A DNA stretch of 64,000 nt from Parvularcula sp039818345 (GCA_039818345.1 JBCBUC010000010.1:43784-107783); one strand, 5' to 3'; shown: positions 16,808-26,786, counted from the stretch's first letter. The notes: generated from the sequence alone by a model not told the origin. Translations and numbers: made by a program.

Positions 16808-18277
16808 ATGACGGATCTCTTGCAATTGATCGGTGGGCGCTGGCGCCAAGGAAGCGGCCCGTTGTTGGTCTCAACGTCACCCGCGGACAACAGCGATATC
16901 GCCCGCGGCCACGCAGCGGGCAGCCAGGACGTCGCAGACGCTGTTCGCGCGGCCACGAAAGCAGCATCGAGCTGGCGGCGGACATCCTTTGACGAGCGCA
17001 AGGCCCTGGTCGAACGCTTCGCCGCGATCGCCGCTGAGCGGAAAGAGGACATGGCAAGTCTGATCGCAAAGGAAACAGGCAAGGCAAAATGGGACGCCCT
17101 CACCGAGGCAGGCGCCATCGCGGGAAAGGCTGGGTTGGCGCTGAACTCTTATAACGAACGCACCCCGACCCAGGAGAAAGAGCAAGGAAGTCTCACGCTC
17201 CGTCTCACCCATAAACCGCATGGCGTGATGGTGGTGATCGGCCCCTTTAACTTCCCCGGTCACCTTCCCAATGGGCAGATCATCCCCTCTCTTTTGGCAG
17301 GCAACACGGTGGTCTTTAAACCTTCCGAGCAAACACCCGCCGTGGGCGCTCTTATGGCGCAATGGTGGAAAGAAGCGGGCCTCCCCGACGGCGTTCTCAA
17401 TGTCGTCCATGGCGATCGTCAGATTGCTGAGGGTCTGATCAAAAGCACCGGCATTGCCGGTGTGCTGTTTACCGGCGGTATCCAAGCCGGGCGGGCGATC
17501 CACGCCATGATGGCAGGTCGCCCTGAAGTGATCGTGGCGCTCGAGCTTGGCGGCAACAACCCCATCGTCGCCTGGGATGTTGGCAATGTCGACGATGCTG
17601 CACAGATCATTATTCGCTCCGCCTACATCACCACAGGGCAACGCTGTACCTGCGCCCGGCGTTTAATCGTCGAAGACAGCCCGGAGGGTCAAAAGCTGAT
17701 CGACGCGGTGCAGGCCCTCATCCCTCGCCTTCTCGTCGGCCCACCTGAAGCCGAACCCGAACCCTTCATGGGGCCGTTGGTCAGCGCGAGTAGCGCCGAG
17801 CGCGCCCTCGCCGCCCAAACCCAGCTGATCGAAGCAGGCGCTCAACCCCTTACCGCGATGGAACAGGGCGAGGCTGGCCCCGCTTTTGTGACCCCCGGCC
17901 TTCTCGATGTGACAGAGATGCCGAATGATCCTGACGAGGAGGTTTTTGCGCCGCTCCTTAAGGTTATCCGTGTCAAAACTTTCGATGAGGCGATCGAAAA
18001 GGCTAACGATACACAATTTGGCCTAGCCGCAAGCCTTCTCTCCGACAGCGAAGAGCTTTGGCAGCGCTTTGATGCGGAGATCAACGCTGGCATCGTCAAT
18101 TGGAACCGTCAGACCACCGGCGCTTCGGGGTCGCTACCGTTTGGCGGACCGGGCCTTTCGGGCAACCATCGACCAGCCGGTTCTTATGCTGCTGACTTCT
18201 GTGCGTGGCCGATGGCGAGCATGTTGTCCGCCGGGCCGCTTACCGATGATCAACCGGTGAAAGGCCTCAAGGAATGA
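16808..18277 (+). CDS. astD: Succinylglutamate-semialdehyde dehydrogenase
   Basis: NAD-dependent oxidation of N-succinylglutamate semialdehyde to N-succinylglutamate, fourth AST step. 489 residues of the aldehyde dehydrogenase superfamily: VVIGPFNFPGHLPNG (cofactor pocket, catalytic Asn), ELGGNNPIVAW (general-base Glu region) and TTGQRCTCARR (catalytic cysteine). ATG 16808 follows GAAGGGATGATGAG. Its TGA overlaps the ATG of astB (ATGA at 18274-18277), so astA-astD-astB form one translationally linked operon. Confidence 0.96.
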   Translation: MTDLLQLIGGRWRQGSGPLLVSTSPADNSDIARGHAAGSQDVADAVRAATKAASSWRRTSFDERKALVERFAAIAAERKEDMASLIAKETGKAKWDALTEAGAIAGKAGLALNSYNERTPTQEKEQGSLTLRLTHKPHGVMVVIGPFNFPGHLPNGQIIPSLLAGNTVVFKPSEQTPAVGALMAQWWKEAGLPDGVLNVVHGDRQIAEGLIKSTGIAGVLFTGGIQAGRAIHAMMAGRPEVIVALELGGNNPIVAWDVGNVDDAAQIIIRSAYITTGQRCTCARRLIVEDSPEGQKLIDAVQALIPRLLVGPPEAEPEPFMGPLVSASSAERALAAQTQLIEAGAQPLTAMEQGEAGPAFVTPGLLDVTEMPNDPDEEVFAPLLKVIRVKTFDEAIEKANDTQFGLAASLLSDSEELWQRFDAEINAGIVNWNRQTTGASGSLPFGGPGLSGNHRPAGSYAADFCAWPMASMLSAGPLTDDQPVKGLKE

Positions 18278-19608
18278 CGGCTCGTGAAGTCAATTTTGAT
18301 GGGCTCGTTGGACCAACGCATAATTATGGCGGCCTCTCTTTAGGCAATGTCGCGTCCATGCAATCGACCGAGACGCCGTCGAACCCGCGTGAGGCGGCGC
18401 TTCAAGGCCTGCAAAAAATGCGCGAGCTGATCAGCCGAGGTTTTACCCAAGGCTTTTTTCCGCCCCATGATCGTCCGCATATCACAACCTTGCGCCAGTT
18501 CGGTTTCACCGGATCTGACGAAGCTGTGGTGGAGGCCGCGGGAAAGAGCGCACCTCTCCTCCTTCGAAACTGCGCTTCAGCTTCGGCCATGTGGACCGCG
18601 AATGCCGCGACGGTCGCCCCTCGCACGGACACAGGCGACGGCAAGACCCACTTCACCCCCGCCAATCTGCGCGCGATGTTTCACCGGTCGCTGGAAGCGC
18701 CCTTCACAGAGCGCATGCTGCGAACAGCGTTTCCGGGCGAGCGTTTCGCCGTCCACAGCTCGATCCCTTCGGGGGGGCCAATGGGTGATGAAGGTGCAGC
18801 CAATCATGGTCGGCTTTGCGCCGAGCACGGCGCGAAGGGCCTTCATCTTTACACCTATGGTCGCGAGGCCTTCGCCCGTGATTGGCAGGGCAAATTCCCC
18901 GCGCGCCAAGCGCTCGAGGCGAGCCGTGCCATCGCTACGCAGCAAGGGATAGACGAGAACCAATCCGTCTTTATGCTGCAAAAGGCCGACGCCATCGACG
19001 CGGGTGTCTTCCATAATGATGTGGTGGCCGTCGCCAATGGCCAAGCCCTGCTCTATCATCAGCATGCCTATGAGGACACCGCAGCTAGCCTCGACGACAT
19101 CAAGCGCAAAGCTGAGCCGCTCGGCTTTGAACCGATTTTCATTGAGGTGCCTGAAGGCGAGGTTTCACTCCAAGACGCGGTGACCTCGTATCTTTTTAAC
19201 TCGCAGCTCCTGACCAAAAACGATGGTTCGATGCTGCTTCTGTTGCCGGTCGAAGCCGAGGAGAACCCGCGCGCCAAAAGTTGGTGCGACGGCGCCGTCG
19301 CCGGCAATGGCCCGATTGGCGAAACAGTTTTTTTGGATCTGCGCCAGTCGATGAAAAACGGCGGTGGCCCCGCCTGTCTGCGCCTGCGCGTGGTCTTGGA
19401 TTCAGCCGACCTCAACGCGATGCATCAGGGTTTTCTCTTGGATGAGGAAAAAATAAGCACGCTCGAGGCCTGGGTGACGACCCACTACCGCGATCGCCTC
19501 CATGCCGCCGATCTTGCGGATCCCCAGCTTTTACGCGAGGTTCGGCAGGCGCTCGACGCCCTTACGAGCATTATGGGCACCCCAGCGCTCTACGATTTTC
19601 AGCGGTAA
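18274..19608 (+). CDS. astB: N-succinylarginine dihydrolase
   Basis: Second AST step: hydrolyses N2-succinylarginine to N2-succinylornithine, CO2 and two NH3. 444 residues, full length. Amidinotransferase-fold signatures: NFDGLVGPTHNYGGLS at the N-terminus, LRNCASASAMWTANAATVAP, the catalytic HNDVVAVANG block and the C-terminal QSMKNGGGPACLRLRV containing the active-site cysteine. astC and astE are not in this window, so the transaminase and desuccinylase must come from elsewhere. Confidence 0.96.
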   Translation: MTAREVNFDGLVGPTHNYGGLSLGNVASMQSTETPSNPREAALQGLQKMRELISRGFTQGFFPPHDRPHITTLRQFGFTGSDEAVVEAAGKSAPLLLRNCASASAMWTANAATVAPRTDTGDGKTHFTPANLRAMFHRSLEAPFTERMLRTAFPGERFAVHSSIPSGGPMGDEGAANHGRLCAEHGAKGLHLYTYGREAFARDWQGKFPARQALEASRAIATQQGIDENQSVFMLQKADAIDAGVFHNDVVAVANGQALLYHQHAYEDTAASLDDIKRKAEPLGFEPIFIEVPEGEVSLQDAVTSYLFNSQLLTKNDGSMLLLLPVEAEENPRAKSWCDGAVAGNGPIGETVFLDLRQSMKNGGGPACLRLRVVLDSADLNAMHQGFLLDEEKISTLEAWVTTHYRDRLHAADLADPQLLREVRQALDALTSIMGTPALYDFQR

Positions 19609-19614
19609 CGAAAC

Positions 19615-19642
19615 TTGCCGAAAGAGGTGACGACCTCGGCAA
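19615..19642 (+). terminator. Hairpin after the ast operon, weak terminator candidate
   Basis: Seven bases after astB an interrupted stem forms: outer TTGCC/GGCAA and inner GAGGT/ACCTC with a small bulge. No U-run follows, so it is at best a Rho-dependent or attenuating structure. It separates astB from the kinase gene starting at 19689. Confidence 0.3.
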
Positions 19643-19688
19643 AGCGCCCTAGCAATAACGTTCTGTTTAACGACTCGCGAGGGACAGC

Positions 19689-21890
19689 GTGACCGCTGAC
19701 CGCACCCAGACCATCTCCGCGCAGCAGCCCGCCGCTGCCACCCGGGCGCATGGGTTAACCTTAGCGATTATGCTCACCCTGGTGCTTGCCGTTGGGCTTT
19801 TGGTGTTTGGCGGCGTGCGAGAGCTTCGCAACCGCGAAGCCGGTGCCGCCGAAGACGCGCGGGTTGCCGCCGTTTTGATTGGTGAAGCTGTCCAAGCTGA
19901 AGGTCCCCTCACGATCATTCCCGGCGACACCTCTGAACAACGGGTCCGGACGATCCTTCGGCGTTATGCACCGGAGGGCGGCGCTGCCTATCTTTTAACG
20001 GGCATGGGACGCACACCGCTGGGCGAAGGCCAAACATCTGAGATGCCGTTTGATCGAGGGTGGCTCGACGGCCAACCCACGCAAGGGATACGGGTGACGT
20101 TGCGGGAACTGCCTGCTGGAGAGACCGTGGTGACCGCTGCGCCGGCCGCACCGCTTTTGTCCGCATTGCTCCCCTATGCGGCCATGGGGTTCGTCCTCAT
20201 CTTAGGCGCATCTCTTCTTCTACGGCGTGTCCAGAACTTTGCTGATGAAGCCATTCGCTTGCAGCGGGAGCGCAACAATTTGGCCTTTCGGCAGCATGCG
20301 ATGGATGAGGCGGGCATCGGCACATGGACCGTCCGCGGCGATCAGCTGAAAATCCCTGCATCTCTCCGTGCCCTTCTCGGCTATCCAGCGAAAGACGTCT
20401 ATATCGCTTTGGGTGAGGCTGAACCTCTTTTTGGCGATCCTGATCGCCGCCGCGCCATCGCTTTTTTCCGAGAGAGCACCAACAGCAGCGAGATGACGGT
20501 CCTGATGACTGACCAGGATGGCGACACCCGACCTATCTATTTTCGCACCCTCAATGAAGGGTTGGATCAATGGGGTGTCTGCCACGCGGTAAATGCGCAG
20601 ACCGCTGAGGAACGAAGCAGCCGCGATCTCGCCCGGCAGTTTCATGAAACACTCGAAGCGATCCCCCAAGCCTTTTTGCATTGGGATTCAGAGGGTCGTT
20701 TGGTTGCCTGGAACGAACGCTTTTGTCAGCTCTTCGATGTGTCATCCCAGCGGCTTCGGCCTGGTATGCGACTGGCTGAGATGGCCAATCTTTGCGGCAC
20801 GAACGAGCGCTATCTGCACCGCTATTTCACGCCACCCTCGGTTTTGCGCGAGGACGAAGAGGCCGTTTTTCCTAATGACCGTTGCCTGAAAATTTTCCGT
20901 AAACCGACAATCGGAGATGGCTGGGTCTGCATCGGCCATGACATCACCGAAGCCAAGATCGAAGGCGAAGCGCGCGCGCGTAAGGAACGCGAACTGCAGA
21001 TGACGGTCGATATTCTCGAACAGTCGCGCCGCGACTTATCAGAAGCCAACGAGCGCTACGGCATCGAGAAACAGCGGGCAGAGGATGCCAACCGCGCGAA
21101 GTCTGAATTCCTGGCCAATATTAGCCATGAGCTGCGCACTCCGCTCAATGCCATCAACGGTTTCTCCGCGCTGATGCAGTCAGAACTTTACGGCCCCGTC
21201 GGACATGAGAAGTACCAAGAGTATGTCTCCGATATTTTGGGATCGGGCCAGCATCTTTTGGCGCTGATTGATGATATTCTTGACCTTTCTAAGGTCGAAG
21301 CCGGCAAAATGGAGCTCAAGCTCAACCAGTTTGACCTTGAAAAAATCCTCGAAGAAAGTGCCCGGGTGGTGGAAACGCAGGCTCGTACAGGCGGGATTAA
21401 TCTGCATGTTGCGATCGATAATGTGCCCGTTGCTTTTGGTGATCAGCGTGCGGTCAAACAGGTGCTGCTTAACCTTTTAAGCAATGCCGTGAAATTCACC
21501 CCCGCTGGTGGCCGAATCACGATGACGGCGGTCGCCGATCTTGAAAGCGTGACCATCCTGGTGGCCGACACCGGTGAAGGCTTACCTGAAGAGAGCTTAA
21601 AACGTCTGGGCACACCGTTTTTAACACTGGGTAGCGCGCAAAAGACCGACAAGCGCGGCACAGGTCTTGGCCTTGCCCTGTCAAAGTCTCTGCTCGAAGC
21701 GCAAAACGGCATCCTCTGTATGGCCAGTGAGGTTGGACGCGGCACCGTCGCCGCTGTCACACTTCCCCGTCGTCGCGGCGTGACGGTGGCTTTACCAGAA
21801 CTTCTCGATGGCCATGTGCATGTCCTCACCCAGCCAGGTGCAGAAGAGATTGATGCAAGCGACGAACGCTTTCCTTTCGCCGCTGAATAA
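19689..21890 (+). CDS. PAS-domain sensor histidine kinase, PleC/DivJ-like
   Basis: Membrane-bound kinase of 733 residues, starting at GTG. Two membrane segments (about 24-44 and 156-176) enclose a periplasmic loop; two PAS-like domains follow (about 200-300 and 318-420), then a helix rich in Arg/Glu and the HisKA domain with SHELRTPLNAINGFSALM (phospho-His about residue 479). The ATPase domain shows NLLSNAVKFTPAGG, DTGEGLPEE and GTGLGLALSK. The dimerisation sequence GPVGHEKYQEYVSDILGSGQ is the PleC/DivJ/PdhS type that acts on DivK/PleD. No response regulator is adjacent; the cell-cycle role is inferred. Confidence 0.88.
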   Translation: MTADRTQTISAQQPAAATRAHGLTLAIMLTLVLAVGLLVFGGVRELRNREAGAAEDARVAAVLIGEAVQAEGPLTIIPGDTSEQRVRTILRRYAPEGGAAYLLTGMGRTPLGEGQTSEMPFDRGWLDGQPTQGIRVTLRELPAGETVVTAAPAAPLLSALLPYAAMGFVLILGASLLLRRVQNFADEAIRLQRERNNLAFRQHAMDEAGIGTWTVRGDQLKIPASLRALLGYPAKDVYIALGEAEPLFGDPDRRRAIAFFRESTNSSEMTVLMTDQDGDTRPIYFRTLNEGLDQWGVCHAVNAQTAEERSSRDLARQFHETLEAIPQAFLHWDSEGRLVAWNERFCQLFDVSSQRLRPGMRLAEMANLCGTNERYLHRYFTPPSVLREDEEAVFPNDRCLKIFRKPTIGDGWVCIGHDITEAKIEGEARARKERELQMTVDILEQSRRDLSEANERYGIEKQRAEDANRAKSEFLANISHELRTPLNAINGFSALMQSELYGPVGHEKYQEYVSDILGSGQHLLALIDDILDLSKVEAGKMELKLNQFDLEKILEESARVVETQARTGGINLHVAIDNVPVAFGDQRAVKQVLLNLLSNAVKFTPAGGRITMTAVADLESVTILVADTGEGLPEESLKRLGTPFLTLGSAQKTDKRGTGLGLALSKSLLEAQNGILCMASEVGRGTVAAVTLPRRRGVTVALPELLDGHVHVLTQPGAEEIDASDERFPFAAE

Positions 21891-23528
21891 TCAGCTACCG
21901 GTATCGACGGATTTCGATTCGATTTGTCCGGGCAGGCCACTTTTTCTCTGAACCTTCATCGCAGGAAAAGCGATACGAACACCCAGCCCATAGGCAGATG
22001 ACGGATGGAGGCTGCGACCCTGATCCTGGTGCGGCAAGCCGCCACCGATCGACAGTCGCCCGCCATGGCGCCTTGCGATCGCGCTGACCAAGGAAAGCCC
22101 CAAACCATTGCCCATGGTCGAGCGGCTTTGCTCGAGACGAACAAAGCGCTGTACAATCCGCTCACGGTCGATTTCCGCAACACCAGGACCGTTATCCATC
22201 ACAGACAACAGTGCCCCGCCCGTGGGGCGCGGCGCGACGGTGAGTTCGATCGTCGGCTCGATGTCCGAACCATCGGCATGACGACCATATTTCATCGCGT
22301 TGTCGAGCAGATTGGCGATTGCTTGACTGATCAGCTCACGACTTCCTTCGATCAGAGGTGTGTCTTGTAAGTTCGCCACCAGCTCAAAGCCTGCATCATC
22401 CGCTGCCGGAACATAGAGTTCCAGCATTTCTTCAGCCACAGCTTTGAGGTCCACGGTTCCTGTGAGCGCGCTGGTGCCTGCCTCGATCCGCGTGATCGAA
22501 AGAAGTTCATTGAACGTCCGCAACAGACGTTCGACCTCATCTCGGGTTTTTAGGACTGCCTCTTCGGTGTCGCCGCCATCGAAGGGATCAGGTTCATCCA
22601 AGAGGCTATCAAGACGCGCCTTAATCCGGGTGAGCGGAGAGCGAAGGTCATGGGCGATGTTGTCCGATACCTGCCGCATCCCTGTCATCAACTGTTCGAT
22701 CTTATCGAGCATCGCGTTGATGTTCCGAGCCAGCGTGTCAAACTCATCACCGCCCGGACCGACGGCCAAGCGCCGAGTCAGGTCGCCACCGGTGATCGCC
22801 TCCACCGTCCTGTTGATGCCATCAAGCCGCCGCATCAACGCCGTGCTCAGAATAACCCCGAGCCCAACGGCTAATAAAAAGAGGACGGCAAAAATCCGGA
22901 AGACGATGGCTTCACGAATCCGCCTTAGCTGGTGAAGCTCTTCAATATCCCGCGCAATGAGAACCGTCGCCCTAACATCCGCACCGTCAGGCCGGACATA
23001 ATCAAGGGTTCGTGTCCGGCCGACATAGCGCCGGGCATCTGGGTTTTCTTCGCCAAACGCGGGGCGCGGCGGCGAAAAGGAGAACTCAAACATCCCCTGC
23101 GCGCCGATCATACCAAAGGGAAAACCGCGCAAATTGCCGGCAATCGGTTCAACGATGCGGTCATCTTCGAGAACGACAAGATAACGCGAGCTCACCGGTG
23201 AGGTGGTTTGCTCGACCTCGTTGATCACCGCGCCTAAACCGGTGAGCTTGGGCGCACCATTGGCCTCACTGACACGCTCAAGGCGGTCGAGCTCGATCTG
23301 GAGTTCTCGGTCGATCGAATTGAACGTCGCGCCGATCGTGCTCTCATAGATCACGATCCCGAGAATGATCACACCAAAGACAAACAGGAACGCGCTGAAA
23401 AGAATGTAGCGAAAGGTGCTCGTGCTAAAGATCCGAAACCACGGCCTTTTGCTAACGTCACCGACTGCATCATCGGTATCGTCGAGCACCTCTCCCAGTG
23501 CCAACGCACCCCCGCCCGCCTTCGCCAT
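21891..23528 (-). CDS. HAMP sensor histidine kinase (EnvZ-type)
   Basis: 545-residue membrane kinase. TM1 about 41-61, periplasmic sensor about 62-208, TM2 about 209-231, HAMP about 232-284, then HisKA with DNIAHDLRSPLTRIKARLDS (phospho-His 293), and the ATPase domain with NLLDNAMKYG, DNGPGV and GNGLGLSLV. Between the last ATPase strands there is an extra ~20-residue loop (GGGLPHQDQGRSLHPSSAYG). It starts 3 bases after the response-regulator gene on the same strand, so the two are a cognate pair, themselves downstream of the DegP protease. Its stop abuts the stop of the convergent PAS kinase. Confidence 0.93.
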   Translation of the reverse strand: MAKAGGGALALGEVLDDTDDAVGDVSKRPWFRIFSTSTFRYILFSAFLFVFGVIILGIVIYESTIGATFNSIDRELQIELDRLERVSEANGAPKLTGLGAVINEVEQTTSPVSSRYLVVLEDDRIVEPIAGNLRGFPFGMIGAQGMFEFSFSPPRPAFGEENPDARRYVGRTRTLDYVRPDGADVRATVLIARDIEELHQLRRIREAIVFRIFAVLFLLAVGLGVILSTALMRRLDGINRTVEAITGGDLTRRLAVGPGGDEFDTLARNINAMLDKIEQLMTGMRQVSDNIAHDLRSPLTRIKARLDSLLDEPDPFDGGDTEEAVLKTRDEVERLLRTFNELLSITRIEAGTSALTGTVDLKAVAEEMLELYVPAADDAGFELVANLQDTPLIEGSRELISQAIANLLDNAMKYGRHADGSDIEPTIELTVAPRPTGGALLSVMDNGPGVAEIDRERIVQRFVRLEQSRSTMGNGLGLSLVSAIARRHGGRLSIGGGLPHQDQGRSLHPSSAYGLGVRIAFPAMKVQRKSGLPGQIESKSVDTGS

Positions 23529-23531
23529 CGC

Positions 23532-24209
23532 TTAGGCTTCAGCTGTCAGGGTGTAGCCAGCGCCGCGCACAGTTTTGAGAAGCGGCTTATCAAAGCCCTT
23601 ATCAATTTTGGCGCGCAATCGGCTGATATGGACATCGATCACGTTTGTTTGCGGATCAAAGTGATACTCCCAAACGTTTTCAAGAAGCATCGTCCGTGTC
23701 ACGACCTGGCCCGCATGACGAAGCAAATACTCGAGAAGGCGAAACTCCCGCGGCTGAAGATCGATCTTCTTACCGCCGCGGCGCACCGTTCGAGCCAGGA
23801 TATCCATCTCAAGATCATCCACCGAGAAGGTGGTTTGAATATTCGTCGGACCACGGCGCCGACCAAGGGCCTCAACCCGCGCGATCAGCTCCTGCATCTG
23901 GTAGGGCTTGACGAGGTAATCATCGCCGCCCGCTTGCAGACCCGCCACGCGATCATCCACTTCACCCAGCGCTGATAAGAAAAGCGCTGGCGTTTCATCA
24001 CCCTCAGACCGGCGCTCTTCCAAAAGTGAAAGGCCGTCTTTTTGCGGCAACATGCGGTCAATCACATAGGCATCATAGCCGCCGGACGTGGCCATGGACT
24101 TGCCGATCGCGCCGTCAAGCGCATGATCAACGGCGTGGCCAGCTTGGCGGAGGCCTTTGACCATAAAGGTCGCCGCATCAGCATCATCTTCAATCACCAG
24201 TACACGCAT
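23532..24209 (-). CDS. OmpR/PhoB-family response regulator
   Basis: 225 residues: receiver domain (residues 1-118) with acidic pocket EDDAD, phospho-acceptor Asp51 (YVIDRMLP) and Lys in VKPYQM; winged-helix DNA-binding domain (about 130-223) with QPREFRLLEYLLRHAGQVV and VDVHISRLRAKI. Start at 24209 is supported by AGGAG upstream (AAGGAGAGACATC); the open frame to 24350 is spurious because it runs into degP. Partner of the kinase 3 bases downstream. With a periplasmic protease upstream, an envelope-stress role is likely. Confidence 0.95.
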   Translation of the reverse strand: MRVLVIEDDADAATFMVKGLRQAGHAVDHALDGAIGKSMATSGGYDAYVIDRMLPQKDGLSLLEERRSEGDETPALFLSALGEVDDRVAGLQAGGDDYLVKPYQMQELIARVEALGRRRGPTNIQTTFSVDDLEMDILARTVRRGGKKIDLQPREFRLLEYLLRHAGQVVTRTMLLENVWEYHFDPQTNVIDVHISRLRAKIDKGFDKPLLKTVRGAGYTLTAEA

Positions 24210-24237
24210 GATGTCTCTCCTTACTCTAGGACTGTCG

Positions 24238-25737
24238 TTAGCTGCTGATTGGCAGCGCACGGAAATCGAGACCTTGTCTCGTCTGTACACGGAGGAGGAT
24301 ATTTTCCTTGCCGCGCTGAAGAGCCGATTCGACAGCCCGCTCGATATCACGAGGGCTGGTCACCGACTGATAGTCAGCCTCAGTGATAATCATGCCAGGG
24401 ACGATACCTGCCTGGGCCGCTTCGCTTTCGCGATCGACATTAGAAACCAAGACGCCCTGGACCTCCTCATCAAGGCCAAGGCGGCGACGCACGGTGTCGT
24501 CAAGCGATTGGAAGCTGACGCCGAGACGTTCGGTTGTGTCAGAATCCGCCCCGCCCTCACCCGAAGCATTGGACGCGGTTTGCTGGGGATCGCGGCGCGC
24601 CAGCTCAACGCGGAAGTTCCTTGTCTTCCCTTCACGGAAGACTTTCACCCGCACCTTTTCACCAGGAGGCAAGGCACCGACACGTCGCGTGAGCGCCGTT
24701 GAGTCCGCGATTTCTTCGCCCTCGAGCTCTAAGATGATGTCACCTGCCTCAATGCCTGCTTCCTCAGCGGGAGAGCCTGGCGACACATTAGCGACCAGGG
24801 CACCGGTCTGTTCGTCAAGACCCACCGCGCTGATGATCTGAGGCTCAGGGTCCCTGACGGAGACACCAAGGAACCCGCGGGTCACGGAACCTGTATCAAT
24901 AATTTGTCCGACCACGGCTGATGCGACATCGGCAGGAATAGCAAGGCCGATACCTGCATTCACACCGGTTGGTGAAATGATCGCCGTGTTGACACCAATC
25001 ACATTGCCCTGAAGGTCAAAAGTCGGCCCGCCGGAATTCCCGCGGTTGATCGAGGCGTCGATCTGAATAAAGTCAGCGTAAGTTGTGTTGGGACCGCCGC
25101 CGCGACCAATAGCGGAGACGATACCCGAGGTGACGGTCCCGCCGAGGCCGAAGGGATTGCCCACAGCCAGGACATAATCCCCCACACGGAGATCAGCGCT
25201 GATGTCGAACTCGACATAGCGTTGCTGCGATGAAGGCTCGACCTTCAGAACCGCAAGGTCGGTTTCCGGGTCCGTGCCAACAAGCTCCGCGGTGAGCTCA
25301 TCGCCTGAGGTCAGCACCACCGTGATCTCGTCGGCATCCTCCACGACGTGGTTGTTGGTGACGATGTGACCTTGGTTGTTGATGAAGAAACCGGACCCCT
25401 CGCCTGTGGCACGGCGCCGCTCGCCATCATCTAATCCTCCGAACCGGTCCCGAAGGCCTGGCAGGAGACGCTCAATATCGGGCGGAATATCACCGAGGGA
25501 CGGACCGCTGATCTCGCGGCTGGTGCGGATCGAGACCACCGCGGGGCTCACCTGTTCCACCAGATCCGCAAAGCTCAACTGCTGCAGGATTGAGGGGTTA
25601 GCGCCGCCCAGGCCTTCCAGTTCGACACTCTCTTGCGTTGCAAGAGCTGGCGAGAAAGCAGCCGCGCTGGCTGATGCCAGACATGCAGCAAGGCCAAGGA
25701 TTGGCATGGTTCTTTGTTTCAAAGTCGAGGTCTCCAA
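24238..25737 (-). CDS. degP: Periplasmic DegP/HtrA serine protease
   Basis: 499 residues. N-terminal signal peptide (positively charged TLKQR then a hydrophobic stretch to ATQ). Trypsin-like catalytic triad: His130 (TNNHVV), Asp160 (ETDLAVLKV), Ser235 (RGNSGGPTF). Two PDZ domains follow (about residues 285-375 and 408-490), as in DegP/DegQ. The start is TTG at 25737; ATG at 25707 (MPILGL) would lose the charged region, so TTG is preferred although neither has a good ribosome-binding site. Degrades or refolds misfolded envelope proteins; heads an apparent operon with the two-component pair. Confidence 0.95.
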   Translation of the reverse strand: METSTLKQRTMPILGLAACLASASAAAFSPALATQESVELEGLGGANPSILQQLSFADLVEQVSPAVVSIRTSREISGPSLGDIPPDIERLLPGLRDRFGGLDDGERRRATGEGSGFFINNQGHIVTNNHVVEDADEITVVLTSGDELTAELVGTDPETDLAVLKVEPSSQQRYVEFDISADLRVGDYVLAVGNPFGLGGTVTSGIVSAIGRGGGPNTTYADFIQIDASINRGNSGGPTFDLQGNVIGVNTAIISPTGVNAGIGLAIPADVASAVVGQIIDTGSVTRGFLGVSVRDPEPQIISAVGLDEQTGALVANVSPGSPAEEAGIEAGDIILELEGEEIADSTALTRRVGALPPGEKVRVKVFREGKTRNFRVELARRDPQQTASNASGEGGADSDTTERLGVSFQSLDDTVRRRLGLDEEVQGVLVSNVDRESEAAQAGIVPGMIITEADYQSVTSPRDIERAVESALQRGKENILLRVQTRQGLDFRALPISS

Positions 25738-25817
25738 CGCGATTCACCGTCTGTCTTCGGTAAGAAGTAGGGATAGGTTATGCTCGCGGGAACTTAAGGA
25801 AGCGCAAGGCTTAACAA

Positions 25818-26786
25818 CTAGCCAGCTGCAGCAAAGTTATCCTTGTCCTCGTCTTCATCACCCGCGGACCAGGTCTTCATAAAGGCTTCAAGCGCGGGGT
25901 CAGGGTCTTTTGGCAGCACGATGCGCACCTTGGCAAAGAGGTCACCGTAAGATCCTGTTTTTGTGTTCTTTAATCCCTTCTCGCGCAGACGGAATGTATT
26001 GCCGGACGAGGTGTTTGGCGGGATCTTGATGGTTGCGCGACCGGTCAGGGTTGGAACTTCTAATTTGCCGCCCAAGACAGCGTCGCGCAGCGGCAATGCG
26101 ACATCAGTTGTGACATCATCGTCATCTATCTCGAACTGCGGGTCCTTCGGCACCGTGACGTCGACAAAAAGGTCACCGGCCGCACCGCCCAAAGCGCCCG
26201 GATGGCCTTTGCCCCGCAGTCTTAAAGTCTGGCCGTCGCGAAGCCCCTCAGGGATATTGACGTCGATGGTCTCACCGCCGGGCAGCGCCACTCGCTTGGT
26301 CGTGCCTGCTGCGGCGTCAAGAAAGCTGACCGTCAGCCGATAGCGCACATCGCGCCCCTTGGATGGCCGCGCACCGCCGCCCATGCCGCCTTCGCCGCGG
26401 CCAAAAAAATCCGAGAAAATATCGGAAAAATCTTCAAAACCGCCCGATCCACCGCCGGTCTGACGCGCTTTGCCTTGCCGCGCGCGACGGCGGAACCGCT
26501 CTGCTGCTTCAGCCGGATCAACACCGCCAAAAGGACCTCCAGCGCCAAAGCCCGTGCGCTCATTGCCGTCGGCGTCGAGTTCGCCGCGATCAAAACGTTT
26601 GCGCTTGTCGGCATCGCCGATGATGTCAAAGGCTGCGGTCACAGCTTTAAACCGCTCCTCAGCCGCGGAATCGCCAGGGTTGCGATCAGGATGAAGCTCC
26701 TTCGCCAGCTTCCGATAGGCTGACCGGATCTCGTCCTGCGAGGCTTGTCGTCCAACCCCAAGCAGCGTGTATGGATCCTTCGCCAA
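25818..26786 (-). CDS. DnaJ C-terminal-domain (CbpA/DjlB-type) co-chaperone
   Basis: 322 residues, TTG start with AGGAG 7 bases upstream. J-domain at residues 1-70 with the HPD tripeptide in ELHPDRNPG, a Gly/Phe-rich linker (GFGAGGPFGG, GGSGGFEDF, about 78-140), then the two beta-barrel substrate domains (VRYRLTVSFLDAAAGTTKRV to IVLPKDP). There is no zinc-finger cluster, so it is a type II (CbpA-like) J-protein rather than DnaJ itself. It would stimulate DnaK. The 80 bases between it and the GTA cluster (26787-26866) hold nothing recognisable. Confidence 0.92.
   Translation of the reverse strand: MAKDPYTLLGVGRQASQDEIRSAYRKLAKELHPDRNPGDSAAEERFKAVTAAFDIIGDADKRKRFDRGELDADGNERTGFGAGGPFGGVDPAEAAERFRRRARQGKARQTGGGSGGFEDFSDIFSDFFGRGEGGMGGGARPSKGRDVRYRLTVSFLDAAAGTTKRVALPGGETIDVNIPEGLRDGQTLRLRGKGHPGALGGAAGDLFVDVTVPKDPQFEIDDDDVTTDVALPLRDAVLGGKLEVPTLTGRATIKIPPNTSSGNTFRLREKGLKNTKTGSYGDLFAKVRIVLPKDPDPALEAFMKTWSAGDEDEDKDNFAAAG

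Noticed and set aside
19660..19685. CtrA box upstream of the PAS kinase (TAAC-N7-TTAAC)
   Set aside because: Only the second half matches; the first half has two mismatches.
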